Positions 16,863 through 25,694 of a stretch of 64,000 bases of DNA are shown here, piece after piece. The position numbers were made by a program, and so were the translations under genes. Source of the DNA: Rummeliibacillus sp044763875 (GTDB taxonomy: Bacteria > Bacillota > Bacilli > Bacillales_A > Planococcaceae). The stretch is taken from the NCBI RefSeq assembly GCF_044763875.1, contig NZ_JBIWGZ010000007.1, positions 124,001 to 188,000 of the forward strand, written 5' to 3'. Under the pieces are notes generated by a model that saw only the letters and a program-made list of their open reading frames with translations, was not told the DNA's origin and made no database searches. Each line of letters begins with the position of its first letter. Within the stretch, counting starts at the first letter, position 1.

Positions 16863-18356
16863 ATGTCTGAGAAATACATTATGGCTTTAGATCAAGGAAC
16901 AACTAGTTCACGTGCAATTTTATTTGATCAATCAGGTAGCATCTTCCATACAGCACAACAAGAATTTCCGCAATACTTTCCACAATCAGGATGGGTAGAA
17001 CATAATCCGGAAGAAATCTGGAGTTCCATTTTATCAGTTATTGCTGGTGTGCTTTCAGAGAAGAATGTAAGCGCTGACCAAGTTGTAGGTATTGGTATTA
17101 CAAACCAACGTGAAACAACTGTTGTTTGGGATAAAAACACTGGTGAACCTATTTACAACGCGATTGTTTGGCAATCTCGTCAAACAGCAGGCATCTGTGA
17201 TGAGTTAAAAAAACAGGGCTATAACGATTTATTCCGAGACAAGACAGGTTTATTAATCGACGCTTACTTTTCAGGAACAAAAGTAAAATGGATATTAGAT
17301 CATGTTGAAGGAGCTCGCGAGAAAGCTGAAAACGGGGATCTGTTATTTGGCACAATCGATACTTGGTTAATCTGGAAGTTATCAGGTGGGAACGTACATG
17401 TTACAGACTATACCAATGCTTCTCGTACATTAATGTACAATATCCATGAGTTGAAATGGGATGAAGAATTACTAGAAATTCTCGGTATTCCAGCTTTAAT
17501 GCTTCCCAAAGTTCGTCCTTCTTCAGAAATTTATGGAACAACAAGTACAACGCATTTCTTTGGTCAGCAAGTTCCAATAGCAGGAGTGGCAGGGGATCAA
17601 CAAGCAGCATTATTTGGTCAGGCATGCTTTGAAAAGGGTATGGTAAAAAATACTTATGGTACGGGATGCTTCATGTTAATGAATACTGGTGAAACAGCAG
17701 TTAAATCTGAACATGGGCTATTAACAACAATTGCATGGGGAGTTGACGGCAAAGTAAACTATGCATTAGAAGGTAGTATTTTCATTGCTGGATCAGCTAT
17801 TCAATGGTTACGAGATGGTTTACGTATGTTCCGTACTGCTGATGAAAGTGAACGCTACGCTGAAAAAGTAGATTCTACTGAAGGTGTATATGTAGTTCCT
17901 GCATTTGTAGGTTTAGGAACTCCATATTGGGATAGTGATGTGAGAGGAGCAGTATTTGGTTTAACTCGTGGAACGCAAAAAGAACACTTCATTCGTGCGA
18001 CATTAGAATCCCTTGCCTATCAAACAAAAGACGTATTAGATGCAATGGAAGCTGATTCAGGGATCTCCCTGAAAACATTACGAGTAGATGGAGGAGCAGT
18101 AGCAAACAATTTCTTAATGCAATTCCAATCTGATGTACTAAATGTACCTGTAGAACGTCCTTCTATTAACGAAACAACAGCTCTAGGTGCTGCCTATCTT
18201 GCAGGGCTTGCTGTTGGGTTTTGGAAAAGTACAGATGCAATATCAAAACACTGGCATTTAAATAAACAATTCATTCCAGAAATGACTGCAGTCAAACGTG
18301 AAAAATTATACACAGGTTGGCAAAAAGCTATTCGTGCTGTACAAGTATTTAAATAG
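16863..18356 (+). CDS. glpK: Glycerol kinase
   Basis: GlpK phosphorylates glycerol to glycerol 3-phosphate in the cytoplasm. The 497-residue protein has the FGGY kinase N-terminus MALDQGTTSSRAILFD, NQRETTVVWDK, the substrate region DYTNASRTLM and the C-terminal RVDGGAVANNFLMQFQ ATP-binding region. CAGGGGG precedes the start. Neither glpD nor an intact glpF is nearby; only a glpF fragment lies upstream. Glycerol may enter by diffusion or a facilitator encoded elsewhere. Confidence 0.96.
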   Translation: MSEKYIMALDQGTTSSRAILFDQSGSIFHTAQQEFPQYFPQSGWVEHNPEEIWSSILSVIAGVLSEKNVSADQVVGIGITNQRETTVVWDKNTGEPIYNAIVWQSRQTAGICDELKKQGYNDLFRDKTGLLIDAYFSGTKVKWILDHVEGAREKAENGDLLFGTIDTWLIWKLSGGNVHVTDYTNASRTLMYNIHELKWDEELLEILGIPALMLPKVRPSSEIYGTTSTTHFFGQQVPIAGVAGDQQAALFGQACFEKGMVKNTYGTGCFMLMNTGETAVKSEHGLLTTIAWGVDGKVNYALEGSIFIAGSAIQWLRDGLRMFRTADESERYAEKVDSTEGVYVVPAFVGLGTPYWDSDVRGAVFGLTRGTQKEHFIRATLESLAYQTKDVLDAMEADSGISLKTLRVDGGAVANNFLMQFQSDVLNVPVERPSINETTALGAAYLAGLAVGFWKSTDAISKHWHLNKQFIPEMTAVKREKLYTGWQKAIRAVQVFK

Positions 18357-18365
18357 TAAAAGCGT

Positions 18366-18436
18366 AAGTGGCTCGTCCTGAATACAAATAAAAATAATAG
18401 CTTGAGCTTGCCACTTGAATGTAGCAAGCTATTTCC
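18366..18436. terminator. Terminator region between glpK and the MazG-like gene
   Basis: AATAGCTTG pairs with CAAGCTATT (18396-18433). An overlapping alternative pair AAGTGGC/GCCACTT (18366-18416) would exclude it. The genes on either side are convergent. Confidence 0.6.
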
Positions 18437-18745
18437 TTATTTCACCGTTTTTTCAGGTAGTGGATATTTAATTGCGTTTTTCACCAATTTATCTTTCACT
18501 GCTTTTTCTAAATCCACGTGCATACAATCAGCCATCTGAATAAGATATATTAAGACATCTGCCATTTCATCGACAATCGCTTGTTTATCTTTCCCAATGG
18601 ATTCTTCAGCGTTTGTCCATTGAAAACATTCCAGAAGTTCATTTGCTTCAAGTGAGATGGAAATGGCTAAATTTTTTACATCATGGTTGTCAGTCCAGCC
18701 ACGATCATTACGGAACTTTAATACTTCTTTCGTTATTTCTTGCAT
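18437..18745 (-). CDS. MazG-like nucleotide pyrophosphohydrolase
   Basis: This 102-residue protein belongs to the small MazG-like/RS21-C6 family, which hydrolyses (d)NTPs to monophosphates and cleans the nucleotide pool. The metal-binding pattern is visible as EANELLECFQW followed about 30 residues later by EMADVLIYL. I start at the internal Met (MQEITKEVLK), which has AAAGTGGG upstream; thirteen earlier codons have no ribosome site. It is a single gene convergent with glpK. The exact nucleotide substrate cannot be assigned. Confidence 0.82.
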   Translation of the reverse strand: MQEITKEVLKFRNDRGWTDNHDVKNLAISISLEANELLECFQWTNAEESIGKDKQAIVDEMADVLIYLIQMADCMHVDLEKAVKDKLVKNAIKYPLPEKTVK

Positions 18746-18845
18746 ATTGTAACCCACTTTCGATAAAGAATATAATAAGTTCATTATATAGAAATTTGTC
18801 GAAATAGAAAGTTGCTACTAAATGTTTAAAAGGACGGGATTATAG

Positions 18846-19994
18846 ATGAAAACACAATTGAAGGATATAGAGCCGAGGCTAAATGAGATATTCGACTATT
18901 TACATGCTAATCCGGAGATTGCTTGGCAAGAATATAATACGACAACTTATATCACCAATCTTTTAAAGCAAGAAGGCTATGAGGTGCATACCTTTTCAAA
19001 TAGCACAGGATTATATGTGGAAATTGGTCATGGTAAGCCAGTTATTGGTTTACGTACAGATTTGGATGCATTATTGCAAGAAGTGGATGGGGAAATGCGA
19101 GCGCACCATTCTTGTGGACATGATGGGCACATGACGATGATTATAGGTGTGCTCTTAATGATTAAAAAACTTAAAACACAATTTAAAGGTACTTTACGAG
19201 TATTATTCCAACCTGCTGAGGAAAAAGGTGAGGGTGCCCTTTCTTTTGTAGAAAGAGGTCTTATAGATGATATCGATTATTTGTTTGGTGTTCATTTAAG
19301 GCCGATTCAAGAGTTGGAAGATGGAACTTTTTCACCAGCCATACACCATGGTGCATCGATGATGATTGCTGCAGAAATTTATGGAGTAGAGGCACATGCT
19401 GCTAGACCGCATCTAGGGAAAAATGCGATTGAAATTGGTAGCAGCTTAGTTGAAGCATTAAAATCGATTCATATTGATACGATGATTCCTTATTCTGTAA
19501 AGGTTACAAGATTTCATTCAGGTGGAGAATCTGGGAATATTATTCCGGGGAAAGCTTTTATTAATTTAGATGTAAGAGCACAAACGAACGAAGGTATGAA
19601 GGAACTTGTAGATGATATTCATCGGATAGTAGAAGCAATTAGTAAATTGTATGATGCAAGTATTGTATTAAAGGTTTTGACGGATATTGTAGCAGCAAAA
19701 GTGAATGAGGAAGCACAAGAAATTTTAGAACATGCAATTATTCAATCTGTTGGGCATGAAAAAATAAGACCACCTCTTTTCTCACCAGGCGGAGAGGACT
19801 TCCACTTTTATACGTTAGAACGCCCCAATGTTAAAGCTACGATGTTAGGTGTTGGTTGTAACCTAAAACCTGGGTTGCATCATCCTAAAATGACATTTAA
19901 TAGAGAGCAATTAATTACAGGAGTAGAGATTTTAACACGAACTGTTTTATGTGCATTTGAATATGCCAAATTGAAGCAAGAAATAACACACTAA
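18846..19994 (+). CDS. M20-family amidohydrolase, probable N-succinyl/N-acyl amino acid deacylase
   Basis: This 382-residue zinc-dependent amidohydrolase removes an acyl group from an amino acid or peptide. Metal ligands are seen in HSCGHDGH at 88-95 and the catalytic glutamates in PAEEKGEGA near 125; a dimerisation domain lies in the middle. It is followed after 20 bases by an N-succinylamino acid racemase-like gene. In Geobacillus a racemase of this type is paired with an M20 N-succinyl-L-amino acid hydrolase, which suggests the same role here. Aminobenzoyl-glutamate or hippurate hydrolysis are family alternatives. Confidence 0.85.
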   Translation: MKTQLKDIEPRLNEIFDYLHANPEIAWQEYNTTTYITNLLKQEGYEVHTFSNSTGLYVEIGHGKPVIGLRTDLDALLQEVDGEMRAHHSCGHDGHMTMIIGVLLMIKKLKTQFKGTLRVLFQPAEEKGEGALSFVERGLIDDIDYLFGVHLRPIQELEDGTFSPAIHHGASMMIAAEIYGVEAHAARPHLGKNAIEIGSSLVEALKSIHIDTMIPYSVKVTRFHSGGESGNIIPGKAFINLDVRAQTNEGMKELVDDIHRIVEAISKLYDASIVLKVLTDIVAAKVNEEAQEILEHAIIQSVGHEKIRPPLFSPGGEDFHFYTLERPNVKATMLGVGCNLKPGLHHPKMTFNREQLITGVEILTRTVLCAFEYAKLKQEITH

Positions 19995-20014
19995 AGATTA
20001 GGAGAGTGGTGACG

Positions 20015-21121
20015 TTGAAGATTGATCATGTGACCATTCGACAACTAAAAATGCGTATGAAATCGCCGTTTGTAACGAGCTTTGGGTCCGTACAGGATAA
20101 ACAATTTCTAATTGTAGAAGTAAAAGATGCAAACGGTTTAACTGGTTATGGAGAAGGGGTAGCTTTTGAGGTACCTTGGTATACAGAAGAAACGATGAAA
20201 ACAAGCTGGCATCTATTAGAGGATTTTCTTATACCAATGGTATTGCATAAGGAAATAGGACATCCATCTGAAGTAAGTACAATATTTCATTCGATTCGCC
20301 GAAATAATATGGCAAAGGCTGCTATTGAGACAGCCATGTGGGATTTATATGCAAAACAAAATAAAATACCTCTAGCAACAGCTTTAGGCGGAACGAGAAA
20401 GGCCGTAGAAGTAGGAGTCAGTATCGGTATTCAATCAACAACTGCCGAACTTTACGAAAAAATTGATCATGCATTAAAAGAAGGCTATAAACGCATTAAG
20501 GTAAAAATAAAACCAGGATTAGATATTTCTCTTATCCATGCAATACGTGAACGATATCCTGAGGTTCCTTTAATGGCGGATGCAAATTCGTGCTATACAT
20601 TAGAGGACCTTCCATTATTAAAAGCATTAGATCAATATAATTTATTAATGATAGAGCAACCTCTTGCTGCAGATGATATTTTAGAACATGCAAAATTGCA
20701 GAAACAAATTAACACCCCCATTTGTTTGGACGAGAGTATTTGTTCATACGATGATGCTAAAACAGCCATTGAACTAGGGAGTTGTGGGGTAATCAATATA
20801 AAATATGCTCGTGTGGGTGGTTTAACGGAAGCAAAGAGAATTCATAATTTATGCGAAGAAAATAATATAAAAGTTTGGTGTGGCGGGATGCTGGAGGCCG
20901 GTGTAGGTCGAGCGCATGCGGTAGCATTAACAACATTATCAAATTTTGTATTGCCAGGAGATACTGCAGGGTCTAGCCATTATTGGGAGGAAGATATTAT
21001 AGAGCCTGAAGTCGAAGTAAAAGAAGGACTTATCAATATCCCACACGAACCAGGCATTGGTTATCGTATCAATTTTTCTGCATTAGATCGTTATACGGTG
21101 AAGCAGTCTCAATATAGTTGA
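20015..21121 (+). CDS. N-succinylamino acid racemase / o-succinylbenzoate synthase-like enolase superfamily enzyme
   Basis: This enzyme has the enolase fold and probably racemises N-succinyl (or other N-acyl) amino acids. The catalytic and metal residues are clear: KIKPG (second Lys of the KxK pair), MADANS, MIEQPL, CLDES and the opposite base in INIKYARVGG; MLEAGVGRAHAVAL and PGDTAGSSHYW are characteristic of the NSAR/OSBS group. I favour a TTG start (MKIDHVTIRQ) ten bases after TAGGAG; GTG codons closer to that site are possible. True MenC activity is less likely, since no other menaquinone gene is present. Confidence 0.82.
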   Translation: MKIDHVTIRQLKMRMKSPFVTSFGSVQDKQFLIVEVKDANGLTGYGEGVAFEVPWYTEETMKTSWHLLEDFLIPMVLHKEIGHPSEVSTIFHSIRRNNMAKAAIETAMWDLYAKQNKIPLATALGGTRKAVEVGVSIGIQSTTAELYEKIDHALKEGYKRIKVKIKPGLDISLIHAIRERYPEVPLMADANSCYTLEDLPLLKALDQYNLLMIEQPLAADDILEHAKLQKQINTPICLDESICSYDDAKTAIELGSCGVINIKYARVGGLTEAKRIHNLCEENNIKVWCGGMLEAGVGRAHAVALTTLSNFVLPGDTAGSSHYWEEDIIEPEVEVKEGLINIPHEPGIGYRINFSALDRYTVKQSQYS

Positions 21122-21127
21122 AATTAA

Positions 21128-21172
21128 AAAAGCTGATTATTCATTAAGTGCAAATGAATAATTAGCTTTTAT
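21128..21172. terminator. Bidirectional terminator
   Basis: An 18-base stem (AAAAGCTGATTATTCATT, one G-U pair) with a 7-base loop separates the racemase from the convergent GNAT gene. Confidence 0.88.
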
Positions 21173-21175
21173 TAA

Positions 21176-21982
21176 TTAGATAAATATTTTACTCATATAA
21201 AGCTCATCTACATAATCTGAATTAATTTTGACAGATTTATTTCTTTGTCCATCAATCGAGAATCCAAATTTTTCGTATAATGAAATGGCTTTTTTGTTTG
21301 TTTTAATAACGGATAGTTCTAAACGGGTAATGTTCTTTGCTTGCGCCCATTTTTCAGCCTCGCCCATTAGTGCCGTACCTACACCTTGGTTAGCAAACTT
21401 TTCAAGTACGCCGATTATTATTGAAGCACAATGTTTTGAACGTGGTGCATTATTTCCTAAAATAGAAATGACACCACCGATTTCACCATTAATAATTGCT
21501 ATTAAAATGGTTCCAGAATTGGTAGTCTTCCATTTCGTAATAAGTTTGCGGAAACTCTGTACAGAAATCGTATTATCATTTTTTCCGTATAACATGTAGT
21601 CAGATTCTGTAAACAATTGTTGATATAAACCAATTACTTCACGTGAATCATCTAATTCAATCGGACGAATGATATATGTAGCTTGATTGCTAGATTGTGG
21701 ATATGATTCAGAATTTACAAGATTTGTTGTTGGTTTTTCGAAAGTGACATAATAGCCTAATTGAATATCTGAAACATTGTATCCGTAATCAGTCCAAGCA
21801 ATAAAATGCTTTAATGGAGGCTTAGTTTTCTTCCACCAGCTTTTATTTAGAAAAGAGGCGTTAGGTAGCGGTTGGCCCATAATGGTTTCAATTTCAGAGA
21901 AGGTTAAGGTAAGTTTATCTTCTGTGGTTGCTTCAAAGTAAGCAGCTAGTGGTATGTATTTTTTTTCGATCTTTTTTTCCAT
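21176..21982 (-). CDS. Two-domain protein: N-terminal unknown domain plus GNAT acyltransferase
   Basis: The C-terminal half (about residues 105-268) is a GNAT acyltransferase with the acetyl-CoA loop region FANQGVGTALMGEAE and NKKAISLYEKFGF. The first ~90 residues (YIPLAAYFEA, then LTFSEIETIMGQPLP and a WW pair) form a small domain I recognise only as one of unknown function often fused to or beside other enzymes. AGAGGGG precedes the start. It is convergent with the racemase, and a GNAT N-succinyltransferase is the third partner of NSAR systems, so it could supply N-succinylated D-amino acids. That role is an inference. Confidence 0.78.
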   Translation of the reverse strand: MEKKIEKKYIPLAAYFEATTEDKLTLTFSEIETIMGQPLPNASFLNKSWWKKTKPPLKHFIAWTDYGYNVSDIQLGYYVTFEKPTTNLVNSESYPQSSNQATYIIRPIELDDSREVIGLYQQLFTESDYMLYGKNDNTISVQSFRKLITKWKTTNSGTILIAIINGEIGGVISILGNNAPRSKHCASIIIGVLEKFANQGVGTALMGEAEKWAQAKNITRLELSVIKTNKKAISLYEKFGFSIDGQRNKSVKINSDYVDELYMSKIFI

Positions 21983-22220
21983 TTAAACCCCTCTTTATTT
22001 TTGATAAATAATATATAGAAATATTAACATAGGATGAAAATGAATTGTACGGTTTTTTCACGTAGTATTCACTTGACAGAAATTTCATTTCATTGTTTTT
22101 TAGACTAGTAAGTTTCCTTTATGGATATGCTCTGTCCTAAAAGGAACTTTCATTCTTTTTCATTACTAGTTGTGATAAAATAAAATCGAAAATTGTAGAT
22201 AAATTTTAGGAGGAATTATT

Positions 22221-23147
22221 ATGAGTAAAGTCCTTGTTTTCGGACATAAAAACCCTGATACAGATACAATTACATCTGCGTTAGTATATGCATACTTAAA
22301 ACAACAAATTGGAGTCGAAGCTGAAGCTGTTCGCTTAGGTGAACTAAACAATGAAACAGCTTATGCGTTAGAAAAATTTGGATTCGAAGCACCTCGCTTG
22401 GTTGAAAAAGTTGCTACTGAAGCGGCTCAAGTAATCCTAGTTGATCACAACGAACGTCAACAATCTGCAGATGATATCGCAGAAGTACAAATCACAGAAG
22501 TAATCGATCATCACCGTATTGCTAACTTTGAAACTGCGGATCCATTGTACTATCGTGCAGAACCAGTAGGTTGTACAGCGACAATTCTAAATAAAATGTT
22601 CAAAGAAAATGATGTTGATATCCCTGCAAATTATGCTGGTTTAATGCTTTCAGCTATCATTTCTGATACATTATTATTCAAATCGCCAACTTGCACAGAA
22701 CAAGACGTAAAAGCTGCAAAAGAACTTGCTGAAAAAGCTGGTGTTAATGCAGAAGAATACGGTCTTGCTATGTTAAAAGCTGGTGCTGATTTAAGTGATA
22801 AATCTCTAGAAGATTTACTTTCTCTTGACGCAAAAGAATTCTCAATGGGTGATAATAAAGTAATCATCGCACAAGTAAATGCTGTTGACGTAAACGATGT
22901 TCTTAATCGTCAAGCTGAGCTTGAAACATTACTTAATAAAGAAGTTGAAGAAAAAGGTTTGGATTTATTCTTCTTCGTTGTAACGGATATTCTAAATAAT
23001 GATTCAGTAGCTGTACCAGTAGGTAAAGTAGCAGAAAAAGCAGCTCCAGCATTTGGCGCTTCTCTAGAAAACAACCGTGTTGTACTAAAAGGCGTTGTAT
23101 CTCGTAAAAAACAAATCGTTCCTGCATTAACTGATGCTTTAAAATAA
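22221..23147 (+). CDS. ppaC: Manganese-dependent inorganic pyrophosphatase
   Basis: PpaC (family II) hydrolyses pyrophosphate to phosphate with Mn2+. The 308-residue DHH-superfamily protein shows GHKNPDTDTITSA (metal ligands), LVDHNE, VIDHHRI (the DHH triad) and the C-terminal substrate loop SRKKQIVPAL. TAGGAGG lies seven bases before the ATG. It is monocistronic with a strong terminator, as in B. subtilis. Confidence 0.96.
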   Translation: MSKVLVFGHKNPDTDTITSALVYAYLKQQIGVEAEAVRLGELNNETAYALEKFGFEAPRLVEKVATEAAQVILVDHNERQQSADDIAEVQITEVIDHHRIANFETADPLYYRAEPVGCTATILNKMFKENDVDIPANYAGLMLSAIISDTLLFKSPTCTEQDVKAAKELAEKAGVNAEEYGLAMLKAGADLSDKSLEDLLSLDAKEFSMGDNKVIIAQVNAVDVNDVLNRQAELETLLNKEVEEKGLDLFFFVVTDILNNDSVAVPVGKVAEKAAPAFGASLENNRVVLKGVVSRKKQIVPALTDALK

Positions 23148-23160
23148 TGATTTGAAATCG

Positions 23161-23206
23161 AAAAGGCTGTCCAATTCATCATTCGAGTTGGACAGCCTTT
23201 TTCATT
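23161..23206. terminator. Bidirectional terminator
   Basis: AAAAGGCTGTCCAA pairs with its complement around a 13-base loop, followed by TTTTTC. It also serves the convergent flavoprotein gene. Confidence 0.9.
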
Positions 23207-24578
23207 TTTTTAAATTTAATGGTTTTACAGCTGGCCCTTCTAATACAGAGCCGTCTTTTGCAAATCTAGAGCCATGGCATGAACAATCCCACGTTTCATC
23301 TGCTTCATTCCATCTTGTTTTACACCCCAAATGTGTGCATCTAGGCATAGAGCTCCTAGTAACATATCCTCCTATTAAATCTACAGCCGTTTGACCGCCT
23401 ACCTTTAACGCTTGCCACAAAGCATCACCAATTGTCGTATGTTTTGGAGAATATAGTTCAATCCCGGCATTAGGGCGTCCTAAAATACCATCGCTTACAA
23501 TTTGACCTGCAACCAGTGAATTTGATATACCCCATTTTCTAAAGCCAGTTGAAAGCCAAATATTTGGATGACTTGAACTGATTTGCCCTACATAAGGAAG
23601 CAAATCTGGCGTTTCGGGATCTTGTGCAGCCCATTTGAATGGAATATCAGTAGCTGCAAAATTTTCGTAAGCTTCTTTTTCTATAGCGTCATAGAAAATA
23701 TTTGTATTTGATAAGGCACCTGCGCGATGTGATGAACCAACCAGTAATGTGTAGTTGTCACCATCTATTTGGACTGTACGTATTGATCTACCAGGCTGAT
23801 CAATTGAAAGATATTGCCCTGTATATGGTTCAGAACTTTTGAAAGCTACAATGTATGAACGATTAATTTTGAGTTTTACTAATTGCAAACCGATGATAGC
23901 CTCTAACGGATAATGAGAGCAAATAACTAAATCTTTACAGTAAACGGTTTGCTTATTTTCAAGTTCAACATAGGGTTTTGATAGATTAATGTGCTGAACC
24001 CGAGAATTTTCATAAAACTTAGCGCCTGCCTTTACAGCCATATCTATAATGCTTTGCCCAAACAGTACTGGATGGATTTGAGCTTGATCTAGCATTGCAA
24101 CGGATGCCTTTATTCCATATGGTATTTCTCCCTTTTCACCAAAAGTACCGGGTATATGCAATTGTTTATAAGCAGCCCATTCATCCTCTAGCTTCTTTAT
24201 ATTTTGTCCTTCTAAGGTATATAAATAGGATGTTGCAGGCTGTATGATAGAAGAATCTACAAGATCAATAGCAGAAGAAATTGCTTTTTGATTTAGTTCA
24301 TAATAAAGTAAGGCAGAATCTAATCCAAATTTCTCAATTATTGATTGATAAACAGGACCATGTTGTGCCGTCAATTTTCCTGTGGAATGTCCTGTCGCAC
24401 CGTGAAGCAATGAATTGCCTTCAAGTAAAATGACTTCTTTACCTGCTTTGGCTAAATGATAAGCAGTCATTATTCCGCTAAGGCCACCACCGATGATACA
24501 AACATCTGTCTGTATGGATTCCTCGAGAGATGGTTTAGAATTGGTTCTTATATTTTGCAACCAGATAGATGAGTTCAT
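23202..24578 (-). CDS. FAD-dependent oxidoreductase with C-terminal Rieske domain (YhfW-like)
   Basis: This 458-residue protein joins a DAO-type flavin oxidoreductase to a Rieske iron-sulfur domain. CIIGGGLSGIMTAYHLAKAG near residue 28 is the FAD loop, and GATGHSTGKLTAQHG follows. The Rieske ligands are at the C-terminus: CTHLGC and, 15 residues later, CSCHGSRF. The architecture is that of B. subtilis YhfW, of unknown substrate. I start at MNSSIWLQN, nine bases after TAGGAG; an upstream hydrophobic extension lacks a ribosome site. The gene is divergent from the frnE-like gene. Confidence 0.87.
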   Translation of the reverse strand: MNSSIWLQNIRTNSKPSLEESIQTDVCIIGGGLSGIMTAYHLAKAGKEVILLEGNSLLHGATGHSTGKLTAQHGPVYQSIIEKFGLDSALLYYELNQKAISSAIDLVDSSIIQPATSYLYTLEGQNIKKLEDEWAAYKQLHIPGTFGEKGEIPYGIKASVAMLDQAQIHPVLFGQSIIDMAVKAGAKFYENSRVQHINLSKPYVELENKQTVYCKDLVICSHYPLEAIIGLQLVKLKINRSYIVAFKSSEPYTGQYLSIDQPGRSIRTVQIDGDNYTLLVGSSHRAGALSNTNIFYDAIEKEAYENFAATDIPFKWAAQDPETPDLLPYVGQISSSHPNIWLSTGFRKWGISNSLVAGQIVSDGILGRPNAGIELYSPKHTTIGDALWQALKVGGQTAVDLIGGYVTRSSMPRCTHLGCKTRWNEADETWDCSCHGSRFAKDGSVLEGPAVKPLNLKK

Positions 24579-24678
24579 TGACGAATCTCCTACTTTTTTG
24601 AGTAGCATGTGCAATAAGAACAAAATTATACAAAGTAGCAAAAATGCATAAGGATTAAACTAAAAGAAAGCACATTCG

Positions 24679-24707
24679 TTGACTTAGACTATGCTTTCTT
24701 TTAGAAT
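24679..24707 (+). promoter_or_regulatory. Promoter of the frnE-like gene
   Basis: TTGACT and TAGAAT are separated by 17 bases. The equivalent promoter in the azoR copy is TTGACT-17-TAAAAT. Confidence 0.75.
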
Positions 24708-24713
24708 CAATTT

Positions 24714-24729
24714 ACCTCGAATTAAAGAT
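24714..24729. promoter_or_regulatory. MhqR-like operator ahead of the frnE-like gene
   Basis: ACCTCGAATTAAAGAT resembles the MhqR consensus ATCTCGAATTCGAGAT and covers the expected transcription start. A closer match occurs at azoR and a perfect palindrome at yceI. Confidence 0.6.
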
Positions 24730-24765
24730 AAATAGATTCTAAAATTAGAAAGCGAGAGATATAAA

Positions 24766-25473
24766 TTGAAAATTGAAGTATGGTCAGATTATGTATGTCC
24801 ATTTTGTTATATCGGTAAAAGAGAATTAGAAAATGCACTTGAAAAAACAGGCTTTAAAGATCAAGTAGAGGTAGAATTTAAAAGTTATCAACTTAGTCCA
24901 GATTCGCCAGCTACTTCAGAACAAAGTATTTATGAAGAGCTAGCAGAAAAATATGGTATATCACTTGAACAAGCGAAAGTACAAACGGAAGGTGTTAAGG
25001 CACGTGCACAAGGAGTTGGATTAGCGTATGATTTTGATCGCATGAAACCAGCCAATACTTTTAAAGCACATCGCCTTACAAAATATGCTGAATCTGTAGG
25101 TAAAGGTGCTGAAATAAGTGAACGATTAATGCGAGCATACTTTATCGAAACGCAAGAAATCGGATTAACAGATACATTAGTAGATTTAGCAGAAGAAGTT
25201 GGTTTAGATCGACAAGCTGTAGAAGATGTCCTAAATGACGATACTTTTGCAACAGATGTACTAACTGATATTCAGAAAGCGTCACAAATAGGTGTTCGAG
25301 GAGTACCATTCTTTGTAATCAACGATAAATATGCAATTTCTGGTGCACAACCTGGGGAAGTCTTTGAAAATGCAGTTCGCCAAGTTGCTGAAGAAGATGG
25401 CTTGCGACCTAGCTTAAAAATGATGGGGCAAGAGGGTTCAGAAATTTGCACAGACGGTAAATGTGAACTATAA
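24766..25473 (+). CDS. DsbA-family oxidoreductase, FrnE-like
   Basis: This 235-residue cytoplasmic protein has a thioredoxin fold with the FrnE-type active site CPFCYIGK at residues 11-18, a helical insertion, and GVRGVPFFVIN carrying the cis-proline near 180. FrnE proteins are thiol-disulfide oxidoreductases or 2-hydroxychromene-2-carboxylate isomerase relatives linked to oxidative stress. The start is a TTG; no ATG fits. A C-terminal EICTDGKC adds two further cysteines, which FrnE proteins can use in a second disulfide. It shares promoter and operator sequences with azoR downstream, so both should respond to the same electrophile or quinone sensor. Confidence 0.86.
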   Translation: MKIEVWSDYVCPFCYIGKRELENALEKTGFKDQVEVEFKSYQLSPDSPATSEQSIYEELAEKYGISLEQAKVQTEGVKARAQGVGLAYDFDRMKPANTFKAHRLTKYAESVGKGAEISERLMRAYFIETQEIGLTDTLVDLAEEVGLDRQAVEDVLNDDTFATDVLTDIQKASQIGVRGVPFFVINDKYAISGAQPGEVFENAVRQVAEEDGLRPSLKMMGQEGSEICTDGKCEL

Positions 25474-25602
25474 AGTGAAACTTCACTCAATGTTAGTTGA
25501 ACCAATCGGGCAATTACGGGCAGTTGCTCATCTAGTTATCTTCATGTCTCCTGCTCGAGTCTTGAAGTAATAGCCTTACAGTCTGGTATTGTGGGATAAA
25601 GT
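25474..25602 (+). repeat. Dispersed intergenic repeat, copy B (downstream of the frnE-like gene)
   Basis: Starting at the stop codon, it reads AGTGAAACTTC, GAACCAATCGGGC, TTACGGGCAGTT, CTTGAAG and TGTGGGATAAAG in that order. These are the words of the 42.4 kb copy read on its minus strand. The double hairpin found there is absent, so this looks like a shortened copy. Confidence 0.6.
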
Positions 25603-25643
25603 TAAACAGATAAAAATCAGCCAAAAGTATGAAAGCACATTCG

Positions 25644-25672
25644 TTGACTTAGGATGTGTTTTCTTTTAAAAT
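25644..25672 (+). promoter_or_regulatory. Promoter of azoR
   Basis: TTGACT and TAAAAT are separated by 17 bases, placing the transcription start inside the operator that follows. Confidence 0.75.
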
Positions 25673-25678
25673 CAAATT

Positions 25679-25694
25679 ATCTTGAATTAAAGAT
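25679..25694. promoter_or_regulatory. MhqR-like operator ahead of azoR
   Basis: ATCTTGAATTAAAGAT has ATCTT/AAGAT half-sites around a 6-base centre, at the expected transcription start. MhqR controls azoreductase genes in B. subtilis. Confidence 0.65.

Larger units (their letters stand above)
24666..24733. repeat. Promoter-operator cassette, copy 1
   Basis: This 68-base segment aligns without gaps to 25631-25698; by eye about 60 positions agree. It contains a promoter and an MhqR-like operator and lies ahead of the frnE-like gene. Confidence 0.85.

Noticed and set aside
16705..16890. A 61-codon frame overlapping the start of glpK
   Set aside because: It has no ribosome site and its first part is the glpF remnant; the rest is out of frame with glpK.
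20006..20014. GTG codons as start of the racemase gene
   Set aside because: The first overlaps the ribosome site and the second is only four bases away; the TTG giving MKIDHV is better spaced, although this is not proven.
24662..24703. Terminator hairpin AAAAGAAAGCA/TGCTTTCTTTT upstream of the frnE-like gene
   Set aside because: It lies between divergent genes, and the same segment ahead of azoR loses most of the pairing but keeps the -35 and -10 elements, so it is better read as promoter DNA.
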